A DNA stretch of 64,000 bases, taken from positions 1,116,001 through 1,180,000 of the forward strand of contig CAWEUM010000005.1 of assembly GCA_963812255.1 (NCBI GenBank). The letters are read 5' to 3'. Positions within the stretch are counted from its first letter, which is position 1. Each line of letters starts with the position of its first letter. The position numbers and the translations under genes are program-made. The stretch is from DATJGR01 sp963812255. Its GTDB lineage: Bacteria; Pseudomonadota; Gammaproteobacteria; Pseudomonadales; Azotimanducaceae. Positions 8,614 through 16,832 of this stretch are shown piece by piece. The notes under the pieces are model-generated. The model saw only the letters and a program-made list of their open reading frames with translations. It ran no database searches and had not been told where the DNA came from.

Positions 8614-8659
8614 ACGCCGGGCGCTCGCCCGAACGCGAGCGGCACAGCGCGTAACGGGA

Positions 8660-9274
8660 TCAGCCGCCACGCACGTCGAATTCGGCCAGATACGCGCTCA
8701 GCACCTCGGCACCGGCATTAGCGCCGAAATGGACAGCGTGTATGCCGAGGTTTTGCGCGGATAGGACGTTGCGTTCCACGTCGTCGAAGAACAACACCCG
8801 TTCCGGCCGTATTCGCAAAGCCTCGAGAATGCGCTCGAAGTAGACCGAATCCGGTTTTGCGTGGCCCAGCCTGCAGGAATAGAACTCGTGATCGAATTTT
8901 GACCGATAGTCGAGATCATCCGACATGTAGCGCGCGCGGAACGCCTGTTGATTGCTGGCGAGATGGCACGGCATTCCAGCGCGACGTACGGATGCGATCT
9001 TCGAGAATACATCTTCGTGTATCTCGATGTTGGTCCACACCGAAAGCGCCTGTTCCAACGATGCGGCGCCGTTCCAACGATCTAACACCGCCGCAAGCCG
9101 GGTCGGAAAATCGGCCGCACCCGTCAGGCACGGCTTCTCGGCAGCGAACACGTCGGCGATGAAGGATTCCAGATCATCATCGCGCCCGAGCATCGTCGCG
9201 AAGACTTCGCGCCAGTTACCACGCGTGCGCTGAACGACACCGTCCGCGTCGAACAGAACCGCCTCGATTACCAT
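8660..9274 (-). CDS. HAD superfamily (subfamily IA) hydrolase
   Basis: The protein has 204 aa with all four HAD motifs: nucleophile 'LFDADGVVQ' (D8, D10), motif II 'HLASNQQ', motif III Lys in 'GHAKPDSVYF' and motif IV 'VLFFDDVERNV'. It most likely removes phosphate from a small metabolite. It lies 26 nt downstream of the carotenoid oxygenase on the same strand and is probably transcribed with it. It starts at ATG 9274. Confidence 0.85.
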   Translation of the reverse strand: MVIEAVLFDADGVVQRTRGNWREVFATMLGRDDDLESFIADVFAAEKPCLTGAADFPTRLAAVLDRWNGAASLEQALSVWTNIEIHEDVFSKIASVRRAGMPCHLASNQQAFRARYMSDDLDYRSKFDHEFYSCRLGHAKPDSVYFERILEALRIRPERVLFFDDVERNVLSAQNLGIHAVHFGANAGAEVLSAYLAEFDVRGG

Positions 9275-9300
9275 GGATCAACGCGGACCGGGCGCCTCCG

Positions 9301-10716
9301 TCACGCTGAAGTTGCCGGCTTCCAGTTACCGTGAAACCCGAACGGAACGCGATGATCCAGATAGGCCGTCGCGAGCGGGCCATCGGCGACGTTCTGCGCA
9401 TCGAGAATTACCAGATGACTGGCCTTGCGGTTGTCATCGTAAACGTTCGCCAACAGGTAACCATCCCCCTCGGTCGCGTCGTCGGACCGCGGCACGAATA
9501 TCGGCTCGTTCGTCGCACAACCAGCGCCTACATCGTAGATTTCGATCTTTCCGGTGCGATGATCGATACGACCGATGCCGTTGAATCCGCCGACCCGGAT
9601 CTGCGGTTTGGAATCGCACGCGAAGTACCCGTAACGGTAGTCCAGACCGGTGCGGCGCTCGTCCAGGCGCGGAAATTCACACGCCAGGTCGTTCAACCGC
9701 TCGACCTTGAAGTCGTTGGAATTGCGCGCGAGGTCGAATGTCCAGCGCGTCAGCCTGGGTACCGCTTTCGACGGATCGCCGGGCGTGCCGTCGGGTTTGG
9801 GAAACAACGGCGCTTCCTCGAACTCGCAGACGTCGCACACCACCGTGTCGCCCCGCGTGTGCGCATTCATCGGATGAAACACGTACGCAGGATCGCCTTT
9901 GAACCAACGCATGTCGGCCACCGTACCGCTGCGCGGCATGATACCGATGTGGGTACCCATCTCAGGCTCCCAGGCATATGCCGGGGCCCCGCTCATCGCG
10001 CGCTCCATCGAACCCGTTAGCGGCATGATCGGAAAGATCACGTGATCGCGGGTCACCATGAAGTCGTGCACCATCGCCGCATAAGGTGCCTGAAACGTTT
10101 CCGACCGTGTCAACTTGCCGTTGCGATCGACAACGTGAAATGACATGTCCGGCGTCATCATCCCAGCCGCGTTGTAGCCGAACAACAGCATCTCGCCGGT
10201 CTCGGGGTCGATCTTCGGGTGCGCGGTCATCGGCCCGATCAGTTTGTCGTGAAACGTCCACGCACCGAGCGATTGCAGCGTATCGGGATCGATCTCGAAC
10301 GGGGCGTGCGCTTCTTCGAGTGCCAGTAATTTGCCGGCGTGCCAGACGACGTTGGTATTCGCGATGCCGTCGGTCTGCATGAAACGCACGCGTTCGTCGG
10401 AGGCCATCGGATCGAATGCCGAAAACAGCGCTTCGCCGGCGTCGTGTTCGAGCTGCCACTTCATCGTGCGCACCCAGCGGTTCCGGTAGGACACCCGGCC
10501 GTCGCGAACAGCGAAGGCGTGCAGCATGCCGTCACCACCAAACCAGTGATACTGGCCGCGCGGCGCGAATTGTGGATTGGGGCCGTTGCGGTAGAACGTG
10601 CCGTTCAGGTCGCGCGGCACCTCGCCCTCAACGACCAGATCCGGCGCCTCGCATTCCATCTGAATGGGCGCAAATCCGCCGACGAGATTTGGGTGGTTCG
10701 GGAACATTTTCGCCAT
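9301..10716 (-). CDS. carotenoid oxygenase family dioxygenase
   Basis: This 471-aa non-heme iron enzyme cleaves C=C bonds of carotenoids, apocarotenoids or stilbenes. ATG 10716 is favoured over 10746 because AGGAGAG sits just upstream. Diagnostic segments are 'GTFYRNGPNPQF', 'HWFGGDGMLHAF', and the four candidate iron-binding His: 'MTAHPKIDP', 'MVHDFMVT', 'FHPMNAH' and C-terminal 'PFGFHGNW'. Length is normal for bacterial members. A perfect inverted repeat lies 24 nt upstream of the start. The HAD gene follows directly. Confidence 0.92.
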   Translation of the reverse strand: MAKMFPNHPNLVGGFAPIQMECEAPDLVVEGEVPRDLNGTFYRNGPNPQFAPRGQYHWFGGDGMLHAFAVRDGRVSYRNRWVRTMKWQLEHDAGEALFSAFDPMASDERVRFMQTDGIANTNVVWHAGKLLALEEAHAPFEIDPDTLQSLGAWTFHDKLIGPMTAHPKIDPETGEMLLFGYNAAGMMTPDMSFHVVDRNGKLTRSETFQAPYAAMVHDFMVTRDHVIFPIMPLTGSMERAMSGAPAYAWEPEMGTHIGIMPRSGTVADMRWFKGDPAYVFHPMNAHTRGDTVVCDVCEFEEAPLFPKPDGTPGDPSKAVPRLTRWTFDLARNSNDFKVERLNDLACEFPRLDERRTGLDYRYGYFACDSKPQIRVGGFNGIGRIDHRTGKIEIYDVGAGCATNEPIFVPRSDDATEGDGYLLANVYDDNRKASHLVILDAQNVADGPLATAYLDHRVPFGFHGNWKPATSA

Positions 10717-10739
10717 GTCGGCTCTCCTGATCGAAGGCC

Positions 10740-10760
10740 GGATCAAACCACGTTTGATCC
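10740..10760. promoter_or_regulatory. perfect 9-bp inverted repeat, probable operator of the carotenoid oxygenase operon
   Basis: Arms GGATCAAAC and GTTTGATCC are exact reverse complements around a 3-nt spacer. The dyad ends 24 nt before the carotenoid oxygenase ATG at 10716, upstream of its ribosome site. Such a compact palindrome is typical of TetR-, MarR- or GntR-type operators. No regulator gene is adjacent, so the binding protein is unknown. Confidence 0.65.
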
Positions 10761-11138
10761 TCGCGTAACAGCGTGAGAGAGAGCGTGTCCGTTGGGCTTG
10801 GCGGGTCGGGAGGGCCGCTCGGGCCCGCCGTTCTGGGGAGAGAAACAGCGGGCCCTTGCGGAAAACCTTGAGATCTCTGGGGAGGGAGATGGCTCAGGGT
10901 CAGCTGGACGTAGCGATGGGGTTAACACTGCATCCAACCTGGTAAGCAGTCTCTCAAGGAGATGTTTCGTCCCGATTTCCGCCGCCACGTCGCACTGCAA
11001 CAATGTGTAACTCGGTGTCGCAATCCTGCGGTGGCGCGTCGCATCGCGCCGTTGGGGACTCAAACCGTGTGCTGCGAAGCTTCCGAGGCTTCCGCGGACC
11101 TCGTACACTGCCGTCTTTCGCATTGCGGGCACTCCACT
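10761..11138. other. divergent intergenic region, no gene recognised
   Basis: About 380 nt lie between the carotenoid oxygenase operator and the acyl-CoA dehydrogenase start. I see a GC-rich hairpin-prone stretch near 10800-10830 (GGCGGG against CCCGCC) and a purine-rich tract around 10840-10890. Open frames here look like non-coding extensions. The region presumably holds the promoters for both divergent genes, but I cannot pick convincing -35/-10 boxes. Confidence 0.4.
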
Positions 11139-12368
11139 GTGGATTTCAACGACACCCCGACCGAAGCGGCCTTCAGAAAAGAGGTCCGCAGCTTTCTGGA
11201 CGCCCACGCACCGCGGCGCAAAGACCCGTCCGAATCGGCATTCTCGAGCAGCGGCGAAGACGGCGAAGCTGTCGCGACGGCGAAGGCGTGGCAGGCGACG
11301 CTGTTCGATGAGGGCTGGGCCTGTCTCGGTTGGCCGAAAGAATTCGGCGGCCGCGGCGCCGCGCCGATCGAACGCGTGATCTGGAGTCAGGAAGTCAGCC
11401 GATACGTGACGCCGGACGGCTTCTTCGTGATCGGTCAGGGCATGTGCGGGCCGACATTGATGGCCTATGCGAGCGATGAGCAGAAGCACCACTACCTGCC
11501 CGCGCTCGCGCGCGGCGACGACATCTGGTGTCAGCTGTTCAGCGAACCCGTCGCGGGTTCGGATCTGGCAGGAATCAAAACGCGCGCCGAGCGCAACGGC
11601 GACGATTGGGTTCTGAACGGCCAGAAGATCTGGACCAGCGGCGCCCACTATTCCGACTTCGGCATCATCGTGACGCGCACCGATCCGAACATACCCAAAC
11701 ACAAAGGCCTGACGATGTTCTTCATCGACATGAAGAGTCCAGGCATCGAGATCCGGCCGATCAAGCAGATCAACGGCGATCGCGCGTTCAACGAAGTGTT
11801 CTTCACCGACGTGCGCGTTCCCGACAGCCAGCGCCTCGGCGCGGTCGGTCAAGGCTGGCAGGTGTCGTTGGTGACATTGATGAACGAACGTCTGGCGGTG
11901 GGCGGAAGCCTCGCAACCAGCATCGACCCCCTGATCGAACTTGCTTCCAGCATCCGGATCGACGGTGAACCGGCGCTCGCCGACGGGGCGGTTCGCGACA
12001 AACTCGCATCCTGGTACGCGCAGCTCGCCGGGTTGAAATACACCGGTTTCCGAATGGTCTCCGCCCTATCACGGGGAGCCACGCCGGGTCCCGAAGCGTC
12101 GATCAGCAAGGTCGTCGTTGCACGGATGAACCAGGACATGGCCAGCTTCGCACTCGACCTGCAGAGCCTGGGCGGGATGCTCGATTCGCCGAAGCTCAGC
12201 GCAATGCACAATCAGTTTCAGCGACAGTTCATGCGCTCGCCCGCCAACCGCATCGAGGGAGGATCGGACGAGATTCTGCGCAATATCATCGCCGAACGGG
12301 TGCTGGGCCTGCCGGCCGATATCCGAGTGGACAAAGATCTGCCGTTCCGTGAGGTGCCGAAGAACTAA
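11139..12368 (+). CDS. acyl-CoA dehydrogenase
   Basis: This 409-aa FAD enzyme oxidises an acyl-CoA to the enoyl-CoA. The GTG at 11139 starts the conserved N-terminus 'DFNDTPTEAAFRKEVRSF'; the longer frame back to 10962 looks non-coding. Landmarks: 'LGWPKEFGGRG', 'QLFSEPVAGSDLAG', 'WVLNGQKIWTSGAHYSDF', 'NEVFFTDVRVPDSQRLG', and at the C-terminus 'RIEGGSDEILRNIIAERVLG', which retains the Glu expected to act as catalytic base. The resemblance is to FadE proteins of sterol or branched-acid degradation rather than to short-chain enzymes. Confidence 0.93.
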   Translation: MDFNDTPTEAAFRKEVRSFLDAHAPRRKDPSESAFSSSGEDGEAVATAKAWQATLFDEGWACLGWPKEFGGRGAAPIERVIWSQEVSRYVTPDGFFVIGQGMCGPTLMAYASDEQKHHYLPALARGDDIWCQLFSEPVAGSDLAGIKTRAERNGDDWVLNGQKIWTSGAHYSDFGIIVTRTDPNIPKHKGLTMFFIDMKSPGIEIRPIKQINGDRAFNEVFFTDVRVPDSQRLGAVGQGWQVSLVTLMNERLAVGGSLATSIDPLIELASSIRIDGEPALADGAVRDKLASWYAQLAGLKYTGFRMVSALSRGATPGPEASISKVVVARMNQDMASFALDLQSLGGMLDSPKLSAMHNQFQRQFMRSPANRIEGGSDEILRNIIAERVLGLPADIRVDKDLPFREVPKN

Positions 12369-12375
12369 CCCGCCG

Positions 12376-12789
12376 ATGAATATCGCACTCAAAGTCCTCA
12401 GCGCACTGGTCGCGGTGTTTGCGGTGGTGACGATTTCCCAGATGATCGCGTCCGAGCACGGTGAGGTGGTTACGATCACCACGACCGATGCAGGGGGTGC
12501 GTCGCATGAGACGCACGTATGGATCGTCGATCGCGATGGACGCCCATGGATTCGGTCCGGCTCACCGGCGTCGGGCTGGTACCAACGCCTGACCCGCACC
12601 CGCACGCTCGAGTTGCAACGTAACGGGAATCGGACCCTTTACGCCGCCGAGCCGATCGTGGCGAATCGCGGCGATATCAACGCGCTGATGCGGGCGAAGT
12701 ACGGCTGGGCCGACGCGTACATTGGCATGTTCTTCTCGCGCGCGAACGCGATTCCGATCCGCCTGCAGCCCGTCGCATCCTCATCGTAG
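12376..12789 (+). CDS. membrane-anchored split-barrel (nitroreductase/F420- or FMN-type) family protein
   Basis: The 137-aa product from ATG 12376 begins with a transmembrane or uncleaved signal segment ('LSALVAVFAVVTISQMIA'). The remainder ('THVWIVDRDGRPWIRSG', 'SGWYQRLTRTRTLELQRNG') resembles the split beta-barrel of pyridoxamine-phosphate-oxidase-like or deazaflavin-dependent nitroreductase proteins, which bind FMN or F420. That assignment is by pattern only. It starts 7 nt after the acyl-CoA dehydrogenase stop, so it is likely co-transcribed. Confidence 0.55.
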   Translation: MNIALKVLSALVAVFAVVTISQMIASEHGEVVTITTTDAGGASHETHVWIVDRDGRPWIRSGSPASGWYQRLTRTRTLELQRNGNRTLYAAEPIVANRGDINALMRAKYGWADAYIGMFFSRANAIPIRLQPVASSS

Positions 12790-12995
12790 CGTCGGCGGTC
12801 GCGACGAATGATGCACCGCGCAACTAGAGGGGTTTGCGCCCGGCGGAACCAGGTGTCATCTGCGTGGTGCCGCATCGAAATCGACCGAAACTGCGCAGAG
12901 GTCGCTTTGACCCGCCGCGTCTTGAGGTCAGCTTTCCCGGCCATTGCGGCCATCTGACACCACCCCAGATCGAGCCCGCGCCTAAGAAATTTGCT

Positions 12996-13009
12996 GCAGT
13001 GCAATAAAA
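12996..13009. promoter_or_regulatory. upstream half of PhaR-like operator pair
   Basis: TGCAGTGCAATAAA here is the reverse complement, with one mismatch, of TTTATTGCAGTGCA at 13052-13065. The two copies bracket the phasin promoter. TGCA-rich dyads upstream of phasin genes are typical targets of the PHA repressor PhaR, so this is proposed as an operator by analogy. Confidence 0.5.
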
Positions 13010-13014
13010 ACTGT

Positions 13015-13043
13015 TGACGAGAGATTTTTGAGCCTGTATCGTC
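13015..13043 (+). promoter_or_regulatory. sigma70-type promoter of the phasin gene
   Basis: TTGACG (13015-13020) and TATCGT (13038-13043) are separated by exactly 17 nt. This gives a near-consensus -35 and an acceptable -10, with transcription expected near 13050. A second operator-like repeat begins at about that point. Confidence 0.65.
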
Positions 13044-13051
13044 GCATTCGT

Positions 13052-13065
13052 TTATTGCAGTGCAC
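13052..13065. promoter_or_regulatory. downstream half of PhaR-like operator pair
   Basis: TTTATTGCAGTGCA lies at the predicted transcription start. Directly overlapping and downstream of it is another small dyad, GTGCA-CCAA-TGCAC (13062-13075 region). A repressor bound here would block initiation or clearance from the phasin promoter. Confidence 0.5.
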
Positions 13066-13085
13066 CAATGCACAGGAGCCCCTAG

Positions 13086-13406
13086 ATGAGTGTTATCGAG
13101 CGTAGCCAATCCTTTGTCAAAGAAATGAACGACATGAACGTCAAGTCGGTCACCAAGTATTTCGAGATTCAACGCGACGCCGTCGAGCAGTACGTCGGCG
13201 CCAACCGCGCGCGCTTCGCCGCCCTGCGGGAAATGAAAGGCGTCGAAGATCTGGTCACCGCACAGCGCGAGTACTACAGCGCGGTTCAGAAGAACGTTGC
13301 CGACAGCATCAAGAAGCAAGCCGACCTCGTGCGCGAAAACTTTACGACCAGCGGCAAACTGGTACGCGAATTGTTCAACCGCGAAGACGCGTCCAGCCAG
13401 GCCTGA
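13086..13406 (+). CDS. phasin family protein (PHA granule-associated)
   Basis: This 106-aa all-helical protein has the phasin pattern: amphipathic helices rich in Ala, Gln, Glu and Val, such as 'SVTKYFEIQRDAVEQYV', 'LREMKGVEDLVTAQREYYS' and 'KKQADLVRENFTTSGKLVRE'. Phasins coat polyhydroxyalkanoate granules. It is shorter than many (about 110-190 aa) but complete. AGGAG lies 7 nt before ATG 13086. It has its own promoter with operator-like repeats and its own terminator, so it is monocistronic. No PHA synthase is in the window. Confidence 0.85.
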   Translation: MSVIERSQSFVKEMNDMNVKSVTKYFEIQRDAVEQYVGANRARFAALREMKGVEDLVTAQREYYSAVQKNVADSIKKQADLVRENFTTSGKLVRELFNREDASSQA

Positions 13407-13458
13407 TCGGCTGGCGTCATCGGACTCACCTCACAAAAGAGTTCGATGCTTCAAATGC

Positions 13459-13493
13459 GCGGCGGGCGGAGCAATCCCCCGCCGCTTTTGTTT
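13459..13493 (+). terminator. rho-independent terminator of the phasin gene
   Basis: GCGGCGGG (13459-13466) pairs perfectly with CCCGCCGC (13478-13485) around an 11-nt loop, and TTTTGTTTG follows. It lies 52 nt after the phasin stop codon. Confidence 0.85.
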
Positions 13494-13598
13494 GTCCGCA
13501 TTATTTGCCCGCTCGCCCATGCCGGACCAGCGCGCTACGCTGGTGCCGCGTATTAGCGCGCTTTCACTTGGCGGGCTTTCAGTTGGGAGGACACGACG

Positions 13599-15044
13599 AT
13601 GCAACAGCTGACCGGAATGGACGCGTCGTTTCTGTATTTCGAAACGCCGCGCACCCCGATGCACATTGGCAGCATTCAGATCTACGACCAGACCTCACTA
13701 CCCGGCGGCGTACAGGGCTTCAAGACCATCCTGCGTCACATCGAGGAGCGGCTGCACGGCGCGCGCGCGTTCCGCCAAAAGGTCGTCAACGTACCATTCG
13801 GTCTAGATCACCCGTACTGGATCGAAGACAAGGATTTCGATCTCGAATTTCATGTGCGCCACATACGGCTGCCACAGCCTGGTGACTGGCGGCAACTGTG
13901 CATCCAGGCCGCACGACTGCATTCGCGGCCGCTCGACCTGGCGAAACCCCTGTGGGAATTCACGGTCATCGAGGGCCTGGACAACATTCCAGGGCTGCCG
14001 CCAGGGTGTTATGCGATCGTCTCCAAGATCCACCACGCGTGTGTTGACGGCGTATCCGGTGTCGACATGATCCAGGCGATCCACGATCTCGATCCGAATC
14101 AGCCGGATATCCGCCCGGCGACGTCACCCTGGCATGGCGAGGATGAGCCCAACCCGCTCGAACTGATCGCGCGCGCGTCGATCAACAACGCGCTGCAGCC
14201 GTTCCGCTTCGCCGAACTCGTCGCGCGGACGGTGCCTGCCATGGGTCGCCTTTCACAAGGCGTCGCGCAACGTCGCTTCAGTGCGACCAAACCGGTACCC
14301 CGCACGCGCTTCAACGGCACCGTGACAGCACACCGCACCGTCGAGGGCCGCGCCTTCGACCTGAAGGAAGTACGCGCAATCAAGGCCAGCGTGCCGGGCG
14401 CAACCGTCAACGACGTCGTGCTCAGCGTGTGCGGGGGTGCGTTGCGCACGTATCTGTCGGCGAAGAACGAATTACCCGAGGAATCGATGGTGGCGATGGC
14501 GCCGATCTCGGTGCGCAGCCAGGATCAGAGAGGGGCGCTCGGCAATCAGGTGGCTGCAATGTCTGTCTCCATCGGTACCGACATAGCCGATCCGTTGGAG
14601 CGTCTGCACGCGGTCCACGCAGATGCGGCCAAATCGAAGGAGATGACTCAGGCGGTGGGCGCCAAGTTGATGACCGACTACTCGCAGTTCGTTCCTTCGA
14701 CCACCGCCGCGCTGGCGGCGCGGCTGTATACGAACCTCGGGATGGCCGATCGGACCAACCCGGCGTTCAACTGCGTCATCACCAACGTGCCCGGTCCTCA
14801 AGTTCCGCTGTTCTGCGCTGGCGCGAAAATGGTCGCGCACTACGGTCTCGGCCCGTTGTTCGATGGCATGGGGCTTATCTTTCCGGTCGTCAGCTACTGC
14901 GGCCAGATCACCATTTCGGTGTCGTCGTGCCGCGAAATGCTGCCCGATCCGGAGTTCTTCGCCCAGTGCATACAGGGCACCTACGACGATCTCAAGGCCG
15001 CGACACTCGGCAAGATGTCGCAGGCCATTCCTGCGGAGGCATGA
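13599..15044 (+). CDS. wax ester synthase / diacylglycerol O-acyltransferase (WS/DGAT)
   Basis: This 481-aa bifunctional acyltransferase condenses acyl-CoA with fatty alcohol or diacylglycerol to make storage lipid. The catalytic HHxxxDG is at residues 145-151 ('HHACVDG'). Other family blocks are 'MDASFLYFETPRTPMHIG' at the N-terminus, 'PLWEFTVIEGL', 'VNDVVLSVCGGALR', 'LGNQVAAMSVSIGTD' and 'CVITNVPGPQVPLF' (the N-V-P-G-P motif). Length is standard. It is coupled to the following SDR by an ATGA overlap and lies just downstream of a phasin gene, marking a carbon-storage locus. Confidence 0.93.
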   Translation: MQQLTGMDASFLYFETPRTPMHIGSIQIYDQTSLPGGVQGFKTILRHIEERLHGARAFRQKVVNVPFGLDHPYWIEDKDFDLEFHVRHIRLPQPGDWRQLCIQAARLHSRPLDLAKPLWEFTVIEGLDNIPGLPPGCYAIVSKIHHACVDGVSGVDMIQAIHDLDPNQPDIRPATSPWHGEDEPNPLELIARASINNALQPFRFAELVARTVPAMGRLSQGVAQRRFSATKPVPRTRFNGTVTAHRTVEGRAFDLKEVRAIKASVPGATVNDVVLSVCGGALRTYLSAKNELPEESMVAMAPISVRSQDQRGALGNQVAAMSVSIGTDIADPLERLHAVHADAAKSKEMTQAVGAKLMTDYSQFVPSTTAALAARLYTNLGMADRTNPAFNCVITNVPGPQVPLFCAGAKMVAHYGLGPLFDGMGLIFPVVSYCGQITISVSSCREMLPDPEFFAQCIQGTYDDLKAATLGKMSQAIPAEA

Positions 15045-15844
15045 CCGCCATGGCACGACAACGAGCGTTGATCACCGGTGCCTCAGCGGGCATCGGCGCC
15101 GAGCTGGCCAGAATATTCGCCGCCAACGGATATGACCTGATCCTGGTGGCGCGGCGTGAAGACAAACTGAATGCGCTTCGCGATGAACTGGCGGGCTCCG
15201 GCGCCGAGATCGTCGTGATCGCGCGAGACCTGTCGCTGAAGACCGCCGCCAAGTCGCTAGGTCAGGACGTGAAGAGCTGCAATCTCCACGTCGACGTGCT
15301 CGTGAACAACGCCGGCGTTGCCTACGCGGGCGCGTTCGCGGCAATGGACGCCGATGCCGTGCAGCGGATGGTGTTGCTGAATGCCGCGGCGCTCGCGAGC
15401 CTGACGCGCCTGTTCGTCACGGACATGGTCGCGCGCGGTTCGGGCCGCATTCTGAACGTCTCGTCGTTGTCGGCATTTCAAGCGGTGCCGAGTATGTCGT
15501 TGTACGCCGCGACCAAAGCCTTCGTTCTATCTTTCACCGAGGGTTTGGCGGAAGAACTACGCGGCACCGGGGTGAGCGTCACGGCGCTGTGTCCCGGTTT
15601 CACCGACACAGAGATGGTGAGCGGCATCGCGCACGCTGGCGGTTCGGTGCGCGAACTACCTGCGTTCATGATCAGCGACGTCAAGGCGGTCGCCAAAGAA
15701 GGCTACGACGCCTGCATCAAAGGGGAGATCGTGCGCGTGCCGGGATTCGCGAATCAAATGTCGGCGCTGTGGAGTCAAACGCAGCCGCGCTGGCTCGTCA
15801 GAACACTCAGCGGCATGATCGGCCGGCAACTGCTGAAGCCGTAA
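15041..15844 (+). CDS. short-chain dehydrogenase/reductase (SDR), classical
   Basis: This 267-aa NAD(P)-dependent oxidoreductase has 'ITGASAGIGAELARIFA' (cofactor-binding TGxxxGIG), 'VLVNNAGVAYAG', catalytic Ser in 'LNVSSLSAF' and Y-x-x-x-K in 'YAATKAF'. ATG 15041 overlaps the WS/DGAT stop (ATGA). Its partner suggests it may reduce a fatty aldehyde or ketone feeding wax ester synthesis, but that is inference from position. A hairpin follows the stop immediately. Confidence 0.88.
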   Translation: MTAMARQRALITGASAGIGAELARIFAANGYDLILVARREDKLNALRDELAGSGAEIVVIARDLSLKTAAKSLGQDVKSCNLHVDVLVNNAGVAYAGAFAAMDADAVQRMVLLNAAALASLTRLFVTDMVARGSGRILNVSSLSAFQAVPSMSLYAATKAFVLSFTEGLAEELRGTGVSVTALCPGFTDTEMVSGIAHAGGSVRELPAFMISDVKAVAKEGYDACIKGEIVRVPGFANQMSALWSQTQPRWLVRTLSGMIGRQLLKP

Positions 15845-15869
15845 AGGGGTCAAAGTTACGCTGACCCTT
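15845..15869. repeat. 3'-end hairpin repeat, copy A
   Basis: GGGTCA and TGACCC arms surround a 9-nt loop, starting right after the SDR stop codon. A short pyrimidine tract follows. It shares the core (GGGTCAgAGT..ACtcTGACCC) with hairpins at 20640 and 22635, so the three look like copies of one intergenic repeat. It probably also serves as terminator for the SDR and for the convergent MBL gene. Confidence 0.55.
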
Positions 15870-15875
15870 CTTCTC

Positions 15876-16832
15876 CTAAAGATCGACCCAACCGAAACCG
15901 TGTCGTTGCGTCGCGAAGCGCAGCCGCGGTAGCCGCTCGCGCAACTTGGCGAACGCCGCGCCGAGCCGTTGTGCGCAATTGTTCTGCTCGCTGATGTGAC
16001 CGATCACGACTTCTCGCATGTCGTCACAGCCGATCTCATCGAGTAGCGCAACCGTCTGCTCGTTCGATAGATGACCGAGATCGCTCGCAATGCGTCGTTT
16101 CAGATGCGGCGGATACGTTCCGTTCCACAACATGCTTCGATCGTGATTGGCTTCTACAAGCAGTGCGTTGCAGCGCCGATAGACGTCGCGCACGTGCGCC
16201 GTGATATGCCCGATGTCGGTCAGCACCCCGACGCTCACGCCGTCCCCGTCGAACACGAATTGCGTCGGTTCGCGCGCATCGTGCGGCACCGCGACCGGTG
16301 TCACTCGGATGCCGCCAATCGCGAAATCCCGGTGCGCGTCGAACGCGCGCACGTCGATGTCGCCCCAGCCGACGAGTCCGCGCCGCGTACCGTGAGACAC
16401 GTACACCGGTAGCCTATGGTGCCGCGCCAACGGCGCAACGCCTTGAATGTGATCGCTGTGTTCGTGGGTGACCAGAATCGCTGCGAGATCTTCCGGTACC
16501 AGTCCGAGGCGCGCGAGGCGCACACATGTCTGCTTCAGCGTGAAACCGCAATCCACGAGCAGCCGCGCACCACCGAGACAAACCACCGTGCCGTTGCCAC
16601 GACTGCCGCTGCCGAGCGATGCCAGCGCCGCGCCGCGCGCCGGGGCAAAGGAAATCGGCAGCTGGTCGGTGAGGCCCGCTATGTCGCGAACTCGCGAACC
16701 ATGATCAGAATCTGCTCTGCCAGGTCTGGGGACGTGCGTTTGCCGTTTTCGTCGAACACCACCAAATCGAAACCGGGCTTTTTCGGTTCCATCAGCAGCG
16801 TGACCTTGCGTTTGTTCTCGTGGCGAAACCAA
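15876..16832 (-). CDS. metallo-beta-lactamase fold hydrolase (WalJ/YycJ-like); start uncertain
   Basis: The MBL domain starts at 'LASLGSGSRGNGTVV' near 16630 and has the full zinc motif 'VTHEHSDHIQG' (HxHxDH), 'SVGVLTDIGH' and 'EANHD'. WalJ-type proteins are putative nucleic-acid exonucleases. The only ATG, GTG or TTG in frame before the domain is the TTG at 16832, which would mean a 154-nt overlap with bamC. The real start may be a CTG near 16661 or the ATA at 16682 overlapping the bamC stop. Expect about 260-270 aa. The dapA-bamC-MBL order is conserved in Pseudomonas-like genomes. Confidence 0.8.
   Translation of the reverse strand: MVSPREQTQGHAADGTEKARFRFGGVRRKRQTHVPRPGRADSDHGSRVRDIAGLTDQLPISFAPARGAALASLGSGSRGNGTVVCLGGARLLVDCGFTLKQTCVRLARLGLVPEDLAAILVTHEHSDHIQGVAPLARHHRLPVYVSHGTRRGLVGWGDIDVRAFDAHRDFAIGGIRVTPVAVPHDAREPTQFVFDGDGVSVGVLTDIGHITAHVRDVYRRCNALLVEANHDRSMLWNGTYPPHLKRRIASDLGHLSNEQTVALLDEIGCDDMREVVIGHISEQNNCAQRLGAAFAKLRERLPRLRFATQRHGFGWVDL

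Noticed and set aside
10962..11138. Extended N-terminus of the acyl-CoA dehydrogenase from ATG 10962
   Set aside because: The extra 59 residues are Cys/Arg-rich without family resemblance, while GTG 11139 gives the expected N-terminus.
10743..11852. 369-codon minus-strand open frame across the divergent intergenic region
   Set aside because: It is antisense to the acyl-CoA dehydrogenase, has no ribosome site or recognisable motif, and its composition is that of a shadow frame.
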